A stretch of DNA of 64,000 nt from Rhodococcus opacus B4 (GCF_000010805.1 NC_012522.1:4340001-4404000); one strand, 5' to 3'; counted from the first letter of the stretch, positions 8,128-17,875 are shown. The notes: generated by a model from the letters alone, not told the origin. Program-made: numbers and translations.

Positions 8128-9066
8128 ATGAGTTCCATTCTGTCACTGAAGGACAAGAATGATGACCTTGTCGTCATCCCCGGAGATCTCGCGATCGTCG
8201 CCTGCCCGTGGGGTACGGCGGAGATCCCCGACAGCCTGACCACGGGTGCCGACGGTGCCCTGAACGCGCTTCCCGTCGGGTGGCAGTCGGTCGGCGAGAT
8301 CGAGAAGAAGTCTGGTGCCGAGATCAGCCCGGACAGCAAGACTGCCGACATCGAAGGGTACGGTTCGCTGGTTCCCCGCCGTACCGTCAAGACGGCCGAA
8401 TCGGTGATGCTCGACTTCACCGCGCAGGAAGTACGCAAGATCAACTTCGGCATGTTCTGGGGAATGGACCTGTCCGAAATTCAGGCGAACGAGACCACCG
8501 GCGAGTGGCGCGCGATCAAGCGTGCGACCACCACGGTTCAGTTCTGGTCGATCATGCTGTTCGGCATCGACGGCCCCGAGGACAACGAAGTCATCCCGTT
8601 CTGGATCTTCCCGAAGATGTCGGTCGTGAAGTCGGGCAAGATCAGCCTTCAGATGGACGGTGCGCTGTCCACGCCGATCAGCCTGTCTGCGTACGAGGAC
8701 AACGAGTTCGGCGGGTACGTGGCGTTCGGCATGGCCGGCAAGGGCAACCAGGCGCTGAACCAGCACAACGGTTTCGGTGAGACTGTCGGCACCGTCGTGA
8801 AGCACCTCGCGATCACGGGTGGTCCGACCGGCGGCACGTTCACGATCACCGTCGATTCGAAGGTCACGTCGGCGCTGCCCTGGAACGCAACACGGTTCCA
8901 GATCAAGTCCGCGCTCGAGGGTCTGACCACGGTCGGAGAGAACGGCGTCAACGTCACCGGCAACGCGACCGACGGCTTCGACTTCGACTTCTTCGTGCCC
9001 GTCACCACGGTGACCGCGACTGCTTCCCTCACGGGCGGCACGTCGCCTGGTGTGACCATTTCCTGA
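8128..9066 (+). CDS. Major tail (tube) protein
   Basis: A 312-residue protein in the major-tail-protein slot, followed by a strong terminator and the tail chaperone genes. The N-terminal two-thirds look like a siphophage tube protein (GWQSVGEIEKKSGAEI, TVQFWSIMLFGIDGPEDN, VIPFWIFPKMSVVKSGKI). Residues about 230-312 form an added beta domain (LAITGGPTGGTFTITVD and VTATASLTGGTSPGV), which may decorate the tail surface. I place the start at ATG 8128, 8 nt after GAAAGGAC; the GTG at 8122 is also in frame. Confidence 0.85.
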   Translation: MSSILSLKDKNDDLVVIPGDLAIVACPWGTAEIPDSLTTGADGALNALPVGWQSVGEIEKKSGAEISPDSKTADIEGYGSLVPRRTVKTAESVMLDFTAQEVRKINFGMFWGMDLSEIQANETTGEWRAIKRATTTVQFWSIMLFGIDGPEDNEVIPFWIFPKMSVVKSGKISLQMDGALSTPISLSAYEDNEFGGYVAFGMAGKGNQALNQHNGFGETVGTVVKHLAITGGPTGGTFTITVDSKVTSALPWNATRFQIKSALEGLTTVGENGVNVTGNATDGFDFDFFVPVTTVTATASLTGGTSPGVTIS

Positions 9067-9082
9067 TCACACCCCGAAAACA

Positions 9083-9129
9083 GCTGGCCTGCATCACTTT
9101 CCTGGTGGTGGTGCAGGCCAGCATTTTTT
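9083..9129 (+). terminator. Rho-independent terminator after the major tail gene
   Basis: CTGGCCTGCA (9084-9093) pairs with TGCAGGCCAG (9112-9121) and is followed by six T. It separates the abundant head/major-tail transcript from the chaperone and tape-measure genes, which may explain their lower expression. Confidence 0.85.
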
Positions 9130-9173
9130 GTATCCATCACCAGGGAAACCCAGGGAAAGAAGGCTGAATCAGC

Positions 9174-9566
9174 ATGGCTGAGAAGAAGACACCCGCATCG
9201 AAGACCAGTGACGAGAAGAAGCACGGACTGTTCGACGAACTGTACGACCGGGCGAAGGGCAAGGGCGAGAAGCGCCGCGCCGACTTCATCCTCGGGGAAG
9301 CCGAAGGGTTCGACCCGCCGATCGTCATCACATCCCCCGACCTGTTCAAGCGTCGACTGATCTCGGTCGCACAGCAGAAGAACGACGGGTTCGGTGTGCT
9401 CGAAGCCGCGGTCGGTGACCCCCTGTCCTTCGGCCGGATCCTCGAGCGTCTAAACGAGTACGGCGACGATGCGCCGGCCATGCTCGGTGCGCTCGGCATC
9501 AAGGTCATCGACCACTTCTTCGGCCGCGGTGCAAGTGAGGCACCGGGGGGGTCGCAGGAGTCGTAA
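9174..9566 (+). CDS. Tail assembly chaperone, short form (gpG-like)
   Basis: A 130-residue acidic/basic helical protein (MAEKKTPASKTSDEKKHG, KGEKRRADFILGEAEGF) directly before the tape measure, the fixed place of the tail assembly chaperones. It ends PGGSQES. Its last codons contain the GGGGGGG slip site at 9545-9551. The upstream frame carries the short chaperone; about a few percent of ribosomes are expected to shift and make the long form in related phages. Confidence 0.85.
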   Translation: MAEKKTPASKTSDEKKHGLFDELYDRAKGKGEKRRADFILGEAEGFDPPIVITSPDLFKRRLISVAQQKNDGFGVLEAAVGDPLSFGRILERLNEYGDDAPAMLGALGIKVIDHFFGRGASEAPGGSQES

Positions 9567-10012
9567 ACCTTCTGTGGGATTACGGCTCTGAACTCCGGTG
9601 GGACTTGGCGTACTACCTGCACGGGTATGACCTGAACCAGTGGTTCCGCGACGAACGCGACTGGCGGGAACTGTTCGAACTGAAGGACCAGTTCCCGCCT
9701 GGTTCGGCGTACAAGTCGGCGCTGATGGAAGACGACGAGATCGCGGAATACCTGGCGAATCAACCAGAGTCACCGCCTGCCAACCCCGACGATCCGATCC
9801 CGTTCAGGTGGTTCGATCCGACGGCGCAGCGGCTGACCGACATGATCGATCTGCTGGTGAAGGTGGTCTACGCGTCGGCGGGGAACGACCCCAACGCGGC
9901 CCCGACCGCACCCCGCCCCGTCCCGAAGCACGTGTTGATCAGGCGCGAACGTAAGCGCAAACGGCTGCGTAATCGAGTGTCGCAGTTGATACCTGGTGCC
10001 TATGCACCGTAA
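9174..10012 (+). CDS. Tail assembly chaperone, -1 frameshift product (gpGT-like)
   Basis: The -1 frame is open from the slip site at 9545 through 10012 with no stop: after GGG GGG it reads GTC GCA GGA GTC and runs into LRWDLAYYLHGYDLNQWFRD. The joined product is about 279 residues. The downstream part has no credible independent start; its first in-frame codons are inside the fusion. The C-terminus is basic (RRERKRKRLRNRVSQL). In lambda-like phages the fused form contacts the tape measure and major tail protein during tail assembly and is not part of the virion. Confidence 0.85.
9545..9551 (+). other. Programmed -1 ribosomal frameshift site
   Basis: Seven consecutive G form an X XXY YYZ heptamer (G GGG GGG in the zero frame). 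The zero frame stops at TAA 9564-9566; the -1 frame stays open to 10012. Homopolymeric G heptamers are a known slip site in actinophage tail chaperone genes. Confidence 0.85.
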
Positions 10013-10031
10013 GTAGATTGGAGGCGGGTCG

Positions 10032-13000
10032 GTGGTCGATTTCAATGCTGGCGGTGCGTCGGTGAAGGTCGGCCCCGACCTGACCGGGTTCGCAACTGAA
10101 CTGGATACCAGGCTTCGTGACATCGACGCCAACCTCGGTGTCGACCTGTTCCCCGCGAACGTGCAGACGTTCGCCACGAACCTTCGCGCACAACTCGCTG
10201 GTGTCGACATGGGTGTCGACGTGCGCGTCAACCCCGACATGTCGGAGTTTCAGGCGCGCATCAACGCAATCGCGATCGCCCGTGACTTCACAGTGCCCGT
10301 CGGCATCGACATCGACAGCAACCTCGCCGAACTTGAACTGGCGTACCTGACCCGCGACCGAACCGTCGGTGTCGATGTGGACCTGAACGGCGCGGCTGTG
10401 CGGCGACTGCTTCAGCAGATGAACCAGTTGGGCGACGGTGTCGGCGGCGCAGGGTCGGGCATGTCGTCGCTTGGTGGTGGCGCATCGTCGGCGGCCGGGT
10501 CGTTGGGCATGGTCACCGCCGCTGTCACCGCGCTGGTGGCGCTGCTGCCTGTGGCGATCGGTGCCGTCGGATCCCTCACCGCAGGCTTGGGTGCGCTCGG
10601 TGCTGTCGGCGTCCCGGTAGTCGCATCGTTGGGTGTCGGCATGATGGGCGTGTCCGACGCGTTCAGCGCGGTCGGTGCCGCATCGTCGGCTGCCGGCGAC
10701 GAAGTCGACGACAGTGCGCAGAAGCAGGAACAGGCGTACCGCAAGCTGGGTAGCGCGCAGAAGGGCGTCCGCGACGCGATCAAGGACGAGACAGACGCGC
10801 GTGAAGATGTGATCCGCGCGCGCGAAGACGAGCGGGAAAAGCTCGAAGATCTGTCGCTGACCCTCCGGGGCAACACGATCGACGAACGCGGTGCGGTTAT
10901 CGCGCTGGCACGCGCCCGTCAGGATCTGAACGAAACAGAGCACGACAGCGAAGCATCAGGGCTGGATCGTGCCGAAGCGGTGCAGCGGGTCGCGGAGTCC
11001 GAACAACGGCTGCTCGAGGTGCAGGAACGGAACCAGGACACACGCGCGAAAGCTGAAGAAGCGAACCGTGTCGGCATCGAAGGTTCCGCGCAGGTTCAGC
11101 AGGCGAACGAACGGCTGACGCAGTCGCAGGAGAAGCTGACGCAGGCGCAGCAGGAACTGCGTGACGCGCAGGCCGGCCTGAACATCGAGCAGGAGAAGAC
11201 GCCTGCCGCCGTCGACAAGGCCGCCGAAGCCATGGCGAAGCTGTCCCCATCGGCGCAGGCGTTCGTGCTCGCGATGCGTGCCCTGAACGCCGAAGGCGGC
11301 GCGTTCAACACCTTCCAGCAGTCCGTGCAGGAAGGGCTGTTCGACGGCATGGCCGAAACGGTCACGAACATGGCGAACACCGTGCTGCCTGCGATCACCC
11401 CCGGCATGACGGCGATCGCGACATCAGTCGGTGACATCGTCGATTCGATCGCGCAGGTGTTGCAGGGGCCGGCATTGCAGGGACTGGTGTCGCTGCTCGA
11501 TTCGATCCCGCAGTACTTCGCAGCTGCCACCCCCGGTTTCCAGCAGATGATCACCGGGTTCATCGACATGGGTGCGGCAGCCGCACCCGCGATGAGTGCG
11601 CTCGGCGAAGGCATGGGCGCACTGATGGGTCAGTTCGGTGCGGCGTTCACCGAACTGAACAACAGCGGTGTGATGACGCAGGCGATCGAAGGCTTCGCGG
11701 AAATGCTGAAGGGCGTCGGCCCCTGGCTGAACGAACTGATCGTCATGATGACGACACTCGGTGTGACCGTCGGCCCGATCCTCGGGGACCTGTTCGCATC
11801 GTGGGGTCGCAGCCTCGAGTTACTGACCCCGTCGTTCAACCAGATCGCAGGCACCGTCGGTCAGATGATCGTCGACATCTTCGTCGCACTGGAACCTGTA
11901 TTACCGGTCATATCACAGGCTTTCGCTGACATGTTTACCGCACTCGCACCTGTTGTGCCGGTGCTGGCGAACTTGGCCGGCACGATCCTAGTCGGAATGG
12001 CTCAGAACTTCAGTGCCCTGATGATCGCACTCGCCCCGGTAGTGCAGAAGTTCGCTGAAGAACTGACCCCGGTAATCCCAATCCTGGCAAAGCATTTCGA
12101 GCAACTGGCACCCCTGTTCGCTGAATGCGCGGGTGTTGTAGGCGAGGCGCTGGTTCAGGCTTTGGATCAGCTGATGCCGTACCTGCCGGAGATTCTTCAG
12201 TCGTTCTCGAATCTGCTGGTGGAACTGTCGCCTCTGTTACCGGAACTGACACGGCTTGCGCTGGAAGTGATTCCACCGCTAACCGACGCTTTCACCTTGA
12301 TCCTTCCGCATATCGTGACCGTTCTCGATGCGTTCACATGGGCGGCGACGAACGTGATCCCACCACTGCTCGACGCGATGGGATCGATGTACAACCCGAT
12401 CATGCTCATCGGCGATTGGTTCGTGTCGATGGGTCAGAACGTCGGTCGCGTTTGGGATGGGATCATCCTCGTCATCAAGGGTTCGATCGGTGCGTTGGGC
12501 CAGATCATCAAGGGAATCGGTGACGGAATGCCGTCGATCCCGTTCAGCAACGCGAAGCAGAACACGCAGCGTTTCGGTCAGTCGATGATCAACTGGGCGA
12601 ACGATCCGAACATCACCGCGGGTGCAGCAGCCCCCGAAACCGACGGCACGAAGGGTGTCGGGTTGGGTGCTGGTCGCGGCAAGCAGTTGCAGGCGAAGGC
12701 CGACGGCGGACTGTTCCGTGGCGAAGGCGGCCCCCGCGACGATGCGAACCTGGTGCTGCTGTCCGATCGTGAGTTCGTCGTCAACGCTGATGCGACGGCG
12801 GCGAACTTGCCCCTGCTGAACGCGATCAATAAGGGGCGCGTGCAGGGTCTGGCCGCCGGTGGTGTCGTCGGTGAAGCGGCATCGTGGGCGGCGTCGAAGG
12901 ACGGCATCGGCTACGTGCTCGGCGGGTTGGACTGCTCGATGTACGCGTCGGGCGTGTACCAGATCCTCACCGGCGGCGACCCAGACAGCCGCGCGTTCGA

Positions 13001-14507
13001 CACGACGAAGTTCGCGACGACCAGTTCGGCTGCCGCTATGGGGTTCGAACCCGGTTTGGGCGGGTACTTCAGCGTCGGCGTCAACCCGCTGCCCGGTGCT
13101 GATGGGCACATGGCGTTCACCCTGGACGGTACGAACGGTGAATCGTCGGGGTCCAACGGTGTTCGTTGGGGCGGTCCCGCTTTGGGTGCCGACGACGGAT
13201 CGTTCCCGTTGCAGTACCACCTGCCGGGTTCGCGCTTCAGTCCCCCGATGGACGACAGCGGTGCAGGGTCGTTCGGTGGTTCGCGCTTTGGGAACATCCC
13301 CGGTGCCGACTTCGGCGGTGACCCGTCGTACGGCGGCGCAGGGAACGGCACGTTCAACCCGTACAGCGGCGGCAACCCCGGTGACACGTACGGGTCGGGG
13401 ATGCTCGGCCAGAACTACGGGCAGTCGTGGGATCAGGCAGGTCAGTACTCGACGGAGCCGAAGACGAAGGAAGAGAAAGACAAGGACTTCGTCACCACTT
13501 CGTTGCAGGGTGCCGGCGAGAAGGCCGGCCGGTTGGCTGCCGACTGGTTCCTTGGGGCGCTCGGACTCGAGGACAGCATCCTGTCGGAGTCGAACACGTA
13601 CAACCGCGCACTGAACATGGGGTTGACGGAGCAGCAGCGGCTGAACGAAGAACGCGCGAAGCAGGGGCAGGGGCAGGGTACGGGCACCGCGCCCGGTCCG
13701 TCGGGGTACAACTACCAGTCGTACAGCGACCCCGGCATCACCATCGAACCGTTGCAGCTGGCACCGATGCCACCTTCACAGGACGGCGTGAAGCCACCCG
13801 GTGGTAGCGCCAACCCGCCAGCCCCCGGCTCGCACGTCTACGACCCCGCCGGCGGTGCCGAACAGTGGTTGGGGACCGTGCAGAGCATCTTGCAGAACAC
13901 GGGCCGCAACGTCGGTGACGCGAACATCGTCGTGTCGCAGATCAAGATCGAGTCGGGCGGTGACCCCGAAGCAGTGAACAACACCCCCGAAGGTCAGGCG
14001 GCCGGCCTGCCGATCGGTCTGCTTCAGGTCATCAAGACAACGTTCGACGCGAACATGGATGTGCGGTACCCGGGCACGCAAACCGACCCGGAACCGAACA
14101 TCGCTGCCGCGCTGAACTACACGGACGACCGCTACGGCGGACCGCAGAACATCTTCCCCACCACGGCGGGGTACTGGATGGGCGGCAAGGTCAAGGGTAA
14201 GGGTTCGTCGATCAGCGACAGCATCTTCGCGGCGCTGTCGCATGACGAATTCGTGGTCAACGCGGAGTCTGCCAACGCGAACGGTCCGCTGCTCGAGGCG
14301 ATCAACAACGATGCCGGGTTCGTCACGTCGGGTGTCTCGGGTGCGATGCGGAACCTGCGCGAGAACGCCATGGCGACGAGTGCCCCTGTGACACGGGATC
14401 ACTCGACCAACTACGGCGTTGTCAACGTCGGCACCAGCGAAGAGTTCATGCGCCTTCGCGATCTTCAGCAGGCGCGCGAGAACCAGGCAGAAATGGGGTG
14501 GCACTGA
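10032..14507 (+). CDS. Tape measure protein with NlpC/P60-like and transglycosylase-like domains
   Basis: This 1491-residue protein is the longest gene, in the tape-measure slot. It starts with GTG after GGAGGCGG. Hydrophobic glycine-rich segments (about 150-220) are followed by a long coiled coil (about 235-390) and a hydrophobic helical repeat region (about 400-850). Two lytic modules follow: an NlpC/P60-like segment with DCS (Cys968) and His1026, and a lysozyme-like segment with IESGGDP (Glu1307) and LPIGLLQV. The tape measure sets tail length and is ejected ahead of the DNA; these domains would open a hole in peptidoglycan. An RDDANLVLLSDREFVV motif and a second copy near the C-terminus (SHDEFVVNAE) flank the lytic modules. 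Confidence 0.93.
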   Translation: MVDFNAGGASVKVGPDLTGFATELDTRLRDIDANLGVDLFPANVQTFATNLRAQLAGVDMGVDVRVNPDMSEFQARINAIAIARDFTVPVGIDIDSNLAELELAYLTRDRTVGVDVDLNGAAVRRLLQQMNQLGDGVGGAGSGMSSLGGGASSAAGSLGMVTAAVTALVALLPVAIGAVGSLTAGLGALGAVGVPVVASLGVGMMGVSDAFSAVGAASSAAGDEVDDSAQKQEQAYRKLGSAQKGVRDAIKDETDAREDVIRAREDEREKLEDLSLTLRGNTIDERGAVIALARARQDLNETEHDSEASGLDRAEAVQRVAESEQRLLEVQERNQDTRAKAEEANRVGIEGSAQVQQANERLTQSQEKLTQAQQELRDAQAGLNIEQEKTPAAVDKAAEAMAKLSPSAQAFVLAMRALNAEGGAFNTFQQSVQEGLFDGMAETVTNMANTVLPAITPGMTAIATSVGDIVDSIAQVLQGPALQGLVSLLDSIPQYFAAATPGFQQMITGFIDMGAAAAPAMSALGEGMGALMGQFGAAFTELNNSGVMTQAIEGFAEMLKGVGPWLNELIVMMTTLGVTVGPILGDLFASWGRSLELLTPSFNQIAGTVGQMIVDIFVALEPVLPVISQAFADMFTALAPVVPVLANLAGTILVGMAQNFSALMIALAPVVQKFAEELTPVIPILAKHFEQLAPLFAECAGVVGEALVQALDQLMPYLPEILQSFSNLLVELSPLLPELTRLALEVIPPLTDAFTLILPHIVTVLDAFTWAATNVIPPLLDAMGSMYNPIMLIGDWFVSMGQNVGRVWDGIILVIKGSIGALGQIIKGIGDGMPSIPFSNAKQNTQRFGQSMINWANDPNITAGAAAPETDGTKGVGLGAGRGKQLQAKADGGLFRGEGGPRDDANLVLLSDREFVVNADATAANLPLLNAINKGRVQGLAAGGVVGEAASWAASKDGIGYVLGGLDCSMYASGVYQILTGGDPDSRAFDTTKFATTSSAAAMGFEPGLGGYFSVGVNPLPGADGHMAFTLDGTNGESSGSNGVRWGGPALGADDGSFPLQYHLPGSRFSPPMDDSGAGSFGGSRFGNIPGADFGGDPSYGGAGNGTFNPYSGGNPGDTYGSGMLGQNYGQSWDQAGQYSTEPKTKEEKDKDFVTTSLQGAGEKAGRLAADWFLGALGLEDSILSESNTYNRALNMGLTEQQRLNEERAKQGQGQGTGTAPGPSGYNYQSYSDPGITIEPLQLAPMPPSQDGVKPPGGSANPPAPGSHVYDPAGGAEQWLGTVQSILQNTGRNVGDANIVVSQIKIESGGDPEAVNNTPEGQAAGLPIGLLQVIKTTFDANMDVRYPGTQTDPEPNIAAALNYTDDRYGGPQNIFPTTAGYWMGGKVKGKGSSISDSIFAALSHDEFVVNAESANANGPLLEAINNDAGFVTSGVSGAMRNLRENAMATSAPVTRDHSTNYGVVNVGTSEEFMRLRDLQQARENQAEMGWH

Positions 14508-15430
14508 TGCTGGTTGACGGCACGTTCGACATGCAGGAGATCATCGCGCACGGCGTCAACGGCCGGAAGTGGCACGTGTCTGGTCCACGCGCAGGTGAAG
14601 AAGGTGTCGAACTGTCACCGAAGATGAAGAACACGATCGACGCACCCGTCAAAACCTTCTGGATCCCGTCGGCGCAGTCGTCGGCGTACCAGGGGAAGAA
14701 GTGGTTGCGGCGCGATCCGATCTACACGTTCATCATTCACGGCAACAGTCCCGGTCACTGGCGGGAAATCGACAGCGAGTTTCGGCAGTCGTTCGACTAC
14801 GAATCCGAAACGGTGATGGAACACAAGACAGCAGACGGATCCCGTTATCTCGGGGTCCGTCTGCTGTCTGAACCGAAGGCATACGAAACGATGCCGTGGG
14901 AAGGGAAGGACCCGCACCTATTCGGTGATGCGTCCCTGCTGGTTCCCGGTGCGTGCGAGAACCCGCACTACATGGGGCGAACGCTGGCTTCGTCGTACAC
15001 GTTGCAGTCGGGCACATCGGGTTCCGCGATGCTGCCGTTCTGGAACGAAGGCGACGTGGAGATGTGGCTGGAATACGTCATCATCGGGCCGCCGACGGGC
15101 AACAAAGGCATCTGGACCCTGCCTGACTTCAGTTGGCAGAACGATGCAGGTGCAGCACGGACGGTCACCCTGCCGCAGATAGTGCAGGCCGACGGCACGG
15201 TGACGGTCCGCACCCGGCAATCGCAGGAACAGTTGGTGTCGTCGAACAAGACGGCGTTCTGGCCGCGCGCAGCGGGTAAGCGGTTCATCTACCCGGTGCC
15301 GAAACACACTGGCACCGCGCTGAACCCGAAGTACCTGCCGGTGTCGGTAACCGGCGCACAGCCTGGCTGCGGTGTGCAGGTGCGGTTCACCCCCGCATTC
15401 ACCCGCCCGTTCGGAATGGGGAAGCGATGA
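14507..15430 (+). CDS. Minor tail / distal tail (Dit-like) protein
   Basis: A 307-residue protein immediately after the tape measure, the position of Dit-type distal tail proteins. Its start at ATG 14507 overlaps the tape-measure stop (TGATG). The N-terminal half resembles other actinophage minor tail proteins (HGVNGRKWHVSGPRAG, FWIPSAQSSAYQGKKW, WREIDSEFRQSFDYE); the C-terminal half is a beta-rich galectin-like region (VEMWLEYVIIGPPTGNKG). Dit forms the ring joining tube and baseplate. Confidence 0.75.
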   Translation: MLVDGTFDMQEIIAHGVNGRKWHVSGPRAGEEGVELSPKMKNTIDAPVKTFWIPSAQSSAYQGKKWLRRDPIYTFIIHGNSPGHWREIDSEFRQSFDYESETVMEHKTADGSRYLGVRLLSEPKAYETMPWEGKDPHLFGDASLLVPGACENPHYMGRTLASSYTLQSGTSGSAMLPFWNEGDVEMWLEYVIIGPPTGNKGIWTLPDFSWQNDAGAARTVTLPQIVQADGTVTVRTRQSQEQLVSSNKTAFWPRAAGKRFIYPVPKHTGTALNPKYLPVSVTGAQPGCGVQVRFTPAFTRPFGMGKR

Positions 15431-17193
15431 CCGTCATGCAGGACATTATCGGCGTGGCGACACCCACCGCGCCGACCATCAACATGGATGCGTTCGAAGA
15501 AGCGTACCGGCAGGGTGATGTGATCAGGCAGGAACACCAGTTCCTGCGCAGGCAACCACCCGACGTGTCGCTGTGGACGAACAGCCAGAACCCCAACGAC
15601 GGGTTGATCGAACGCGGAAACATCAGCGACTGCACATCACTGAAGGCTTCCTGGAAGAAGAACCGCGCAGCCACAGCGACGGTGCTGCTGCGCGCAGACC
15701 ACCACATCGCGCGGTGGCTGATGCGCATGCCGAACGACAACACCCTGAAGAAGAACTGTGTGCTTCGGGTGGATGCGGTCGGGAAGAAGATGCGCTGGAC
15801 GGGACTGCTGAAGAACTGGACGCTACGCAAACGCGACGGCGTGCGGTTCCTCGAGGTCACGTTTGTCGATGACATCCAGTTCTTGCAGTACCTGTTGGGT
15901 GCGCCGAACCCGGTGCTGCCGATCGACATCTTCCAGTTCCCAAGGGTTTTCGCAATCATCGGTCCCTCATGCTGGGCAATCAGTTTGATAATTTGGCTGA
16001 ATCTGCTGCGCATCCAGGCTTCACTGTGGAGCCTGGGCCTACCCGACGACCCCTTCGACGGGGGCGGTTGGGACGGCCCGTTCGACATGAACGACTGGCA
16101 GGTGCTGATCAAGTCGCCCACGTTCATGGAAGACAGCTCACTGTGGACGCTGCTTGCCTCGCGCATGGATCCGATCGACAAGGTGATCGAAGACGCGCTG
16201 GACGACGGGCAGCTGTACCTGTCATATCGGCGGGTGTTCACCAGCGAGGGCGAAACCGTCACCGGCATTGCGGGGGTGACGAACCCGCGCAATGGTGTGC
16301 TGGTGTTCGAAGTGCTGGACCGTTCAGGGTACTTCGCTGATGAGGGCACAGGCACTGGCGGCAACGCGTTCGACGGGTTCCGTCGCACGGTGACACAGTT
16401 CATCGGCGGATTCATCGAGCAGGTGGACACGTTCGTCAGCGACAACCAGGCATTCCCGTCGTCGTACTTCGTGCCCAACTGGGATGGTCGGCAGGCACCG
16501 TCGCACCCCTGGATCGTGCTCACCGACAGCGACTATTCGGGGATCGAATCATCCGAACTGTCGTGGGCACCCGCAGGCCCTGTCCAAGTCGTGGTAGGTG
16601 GTGGCAACGAATTCGTTGACACTGCCGTCGAACTCGCGATTCAGACCGTCGGTAACCTGCTGTCGTACTTCTTCCTCGCAGGATTCTCGTCCGGTGGTGA
16701 CATCGCGGCGACGGTGATCATGCCGATGCTGCGCGGAACCATCCTCGCCTGGAACAAGTACAAGTCGTCCGCGCGGGTGCAGAACCTCGGGTGGGTGCAC
16801 CTGATGGAGATGTTCCAGCAGGGCGCGAACAACGCCTGGACGCTGTCCGCGATCGCGGCGTTGCGAACAGGTTTGGCTGCAACGAAATCCACCACCGGGC
16901 ATGCGATCGAACTGTACGACGGCGGCCCTTACATTCCCGGTATCCACATCCTGCCCGCGGACCGTGTCGGTTCCACGGTGCAGGGCATGACCGATTCCAT
17001 TTCCACCGACCCGATCTTCGTCGACCAGGTGGAAGAAATGACACTCGCCTTCGACTGGACCTCGGACGCCCCGCATTCGTGGGAGGTCAAGGTCGGTCAG
17101 AACAAAGCGATGATGACGTGGGCGGAACGCAGTTCCCGGCTGCTGTCGAAGGCGCTTGCCACATTGCAGAACCTCGGTGTTTCCATCGTCTAA
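15427..17193 (+). CDS. Minor tail protein, ReqiPepy6 Gp37-like
   Basis: A 588-residue protein, overlapping the previous gene by 4 bp, in the slot of the baseplate hub (Tal-like) protein. The sequence fits the siphovirus Gp37-like family typical of Rhodococcus phages: an N-terminal region on cargo binding (RGNISDCTSLKASWKKN), a central hydrophobic stretch (about 440-470) and the conserved GSTVQGMTDSISTDP and WAERSSRLLSKALAT near the end. Family membership is by recollection of sequence style, not a search. It probably forms the tail tip and contacts the cell surface. Confidence 0.75.
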   Translation: MTVMQDIIGVATPTAPTINMDAFEEAYRQGDVIRQEHQFLRRQPPDVSLWTNSQNPNDGLIERGNISDCTSLKASWKKNRAATATVLLRADHHIARWLMRMPNDNTLKKNCVLRVDAVGKKMRWTGLLKNWTLRKRDGVRFLEVTFVDDIQFLQYLLGAPNPVLPIDIFQFPRVFAIIGPSCWAISLIIWLNLLRIQASLWSLGLPDDPFDGGGWDGPFDMNDWQVLIKSPTFMEDSSLWTLLASRMDPIDKVIEDALDDGQLYLSYRRVFTSEGETVTGIAGVTNPRNGVLVFEVLDRSGYFADEGTGTGGNAFDGFRRTVTQFIGGFIEQVDTFVSDNQAFPSSYFVPNWDGRQAPSHPWIVLTDSDYSGIESSELSWAPAGPVQVVVGGGNEFVDTAVELAIQTVGNLLSYFFLAGFSSGGDIAATVIMPMLRGTILAWNKYKSSARVQNLGWVHLMEMFQQGANNAWTLSAIAALRTGLAATKSTTGHAIELYDGGPYIPGIHILPADRVGSTVQGMTDSISTDPIFVDQVEEMTLAFDWTSDAPHSWEVKVGQNKAMMTWAERSSRLLSKALATLQNLGVSIV

Positions 17194-17212
17194 CAGATAA
17201 GGGGGCGGGTCG

Positions 17213-17875
17213 ATGCGTCGTCTCGCTGCTGTTGTTCTGTCGTGCGCAATGGTCGTCGTCGGTGTGGTGGTCGCACCGGCGGCGGCGCAGGCGGCGTCGT
17301 GTGCCCATCAGATCGTGGTCGCTGTCGGCGGCAACGGTGACCCTGGTGCGCACGCGATGTCCCCTGCATTGGACCGGTACCGGGCGGGCGGTGCCGACGT
17401 GCGGGTCGTCCCGTACCCGGCGAGTGTGTGGCCGCTCGGCCCGGTGTCGTACGACCAGTCCCGCGCTGAAGGGGTCCCCGCCGCGGTGCACGCGATCGAG
17501 CGTGCCCGCCTCGAGTGCCCGCGGGCGGAGATCGTGGGCACCGGGTATTCGCTCGGTGCGTCGGTGATGGGTGATGCGGTGCAGGTCACGTGGGTGCGTG
17601 ACCGGTTCCGTGCCCGCCTGTATGCGGATCCCCGGCAGCCCGGGGGTGTGGAAACGGTGTGGCCGACGATCGTCCCCGGCATCAGCATGCTCGGGGGCCG
17701 GCCCCCGTTCCCGGTCCCGGTGGAGCAGGACTGCTTGCGCGGGGACGGTGTGTGCGACATGCGCCGCAACGTCGCCGGAACCGTCGACAGTGTCGCCGGC
17801 TACTTCACCCGGCACCCGAACTACGGCGGCATCATGGCGACACCTGACGGTGCGCCTGGTGTGCGCTGGTACTGA
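17213..17875 (+). CDS. Secreted cutinase/PE-PPE-type esterase (LysB-like?)
   Basis: A 220-residue alpha/beta hydrolase with a Sec signal peptide (about 1-28, ending AAAQAAS). The nucleophile elbow GYSLG places Ser113; Asp in LYADPR and His in TRHPNYGG are plausible partners. Cys30, Cys102, Cys168 and Cys175 could form disulfides. Fold and motif match cutinase/PE-PPE serine esterases, the group that includes phage LysB, which cuts mycolic ester bonds to the arabinogalactan. It sits between tail genes and the endolysin, so it may act in host lysis or be carried on the tail. The signal peptide is unusual for a LysB. Confidence 0.7.
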   Translation: MRRLAAVVLSCAMVVVGVVVAPAAAQAASCAHQIVVAVGGNGDPGAHAMSPALDRYRAGGADVRVVPYPASVWPLGPVSYDQSRAEGVPAAVHAIERARLECPRAEIVGTGYSLGASVMGDAVQVTWVRDRFRARLYADPRQPGGVETVWPTIVPGISMLGGRPPFPVPVEQDCLRGDGVCDMRRNVAGTVDSVAGYFTRHPNYGGIMATPDGAPGVRWY

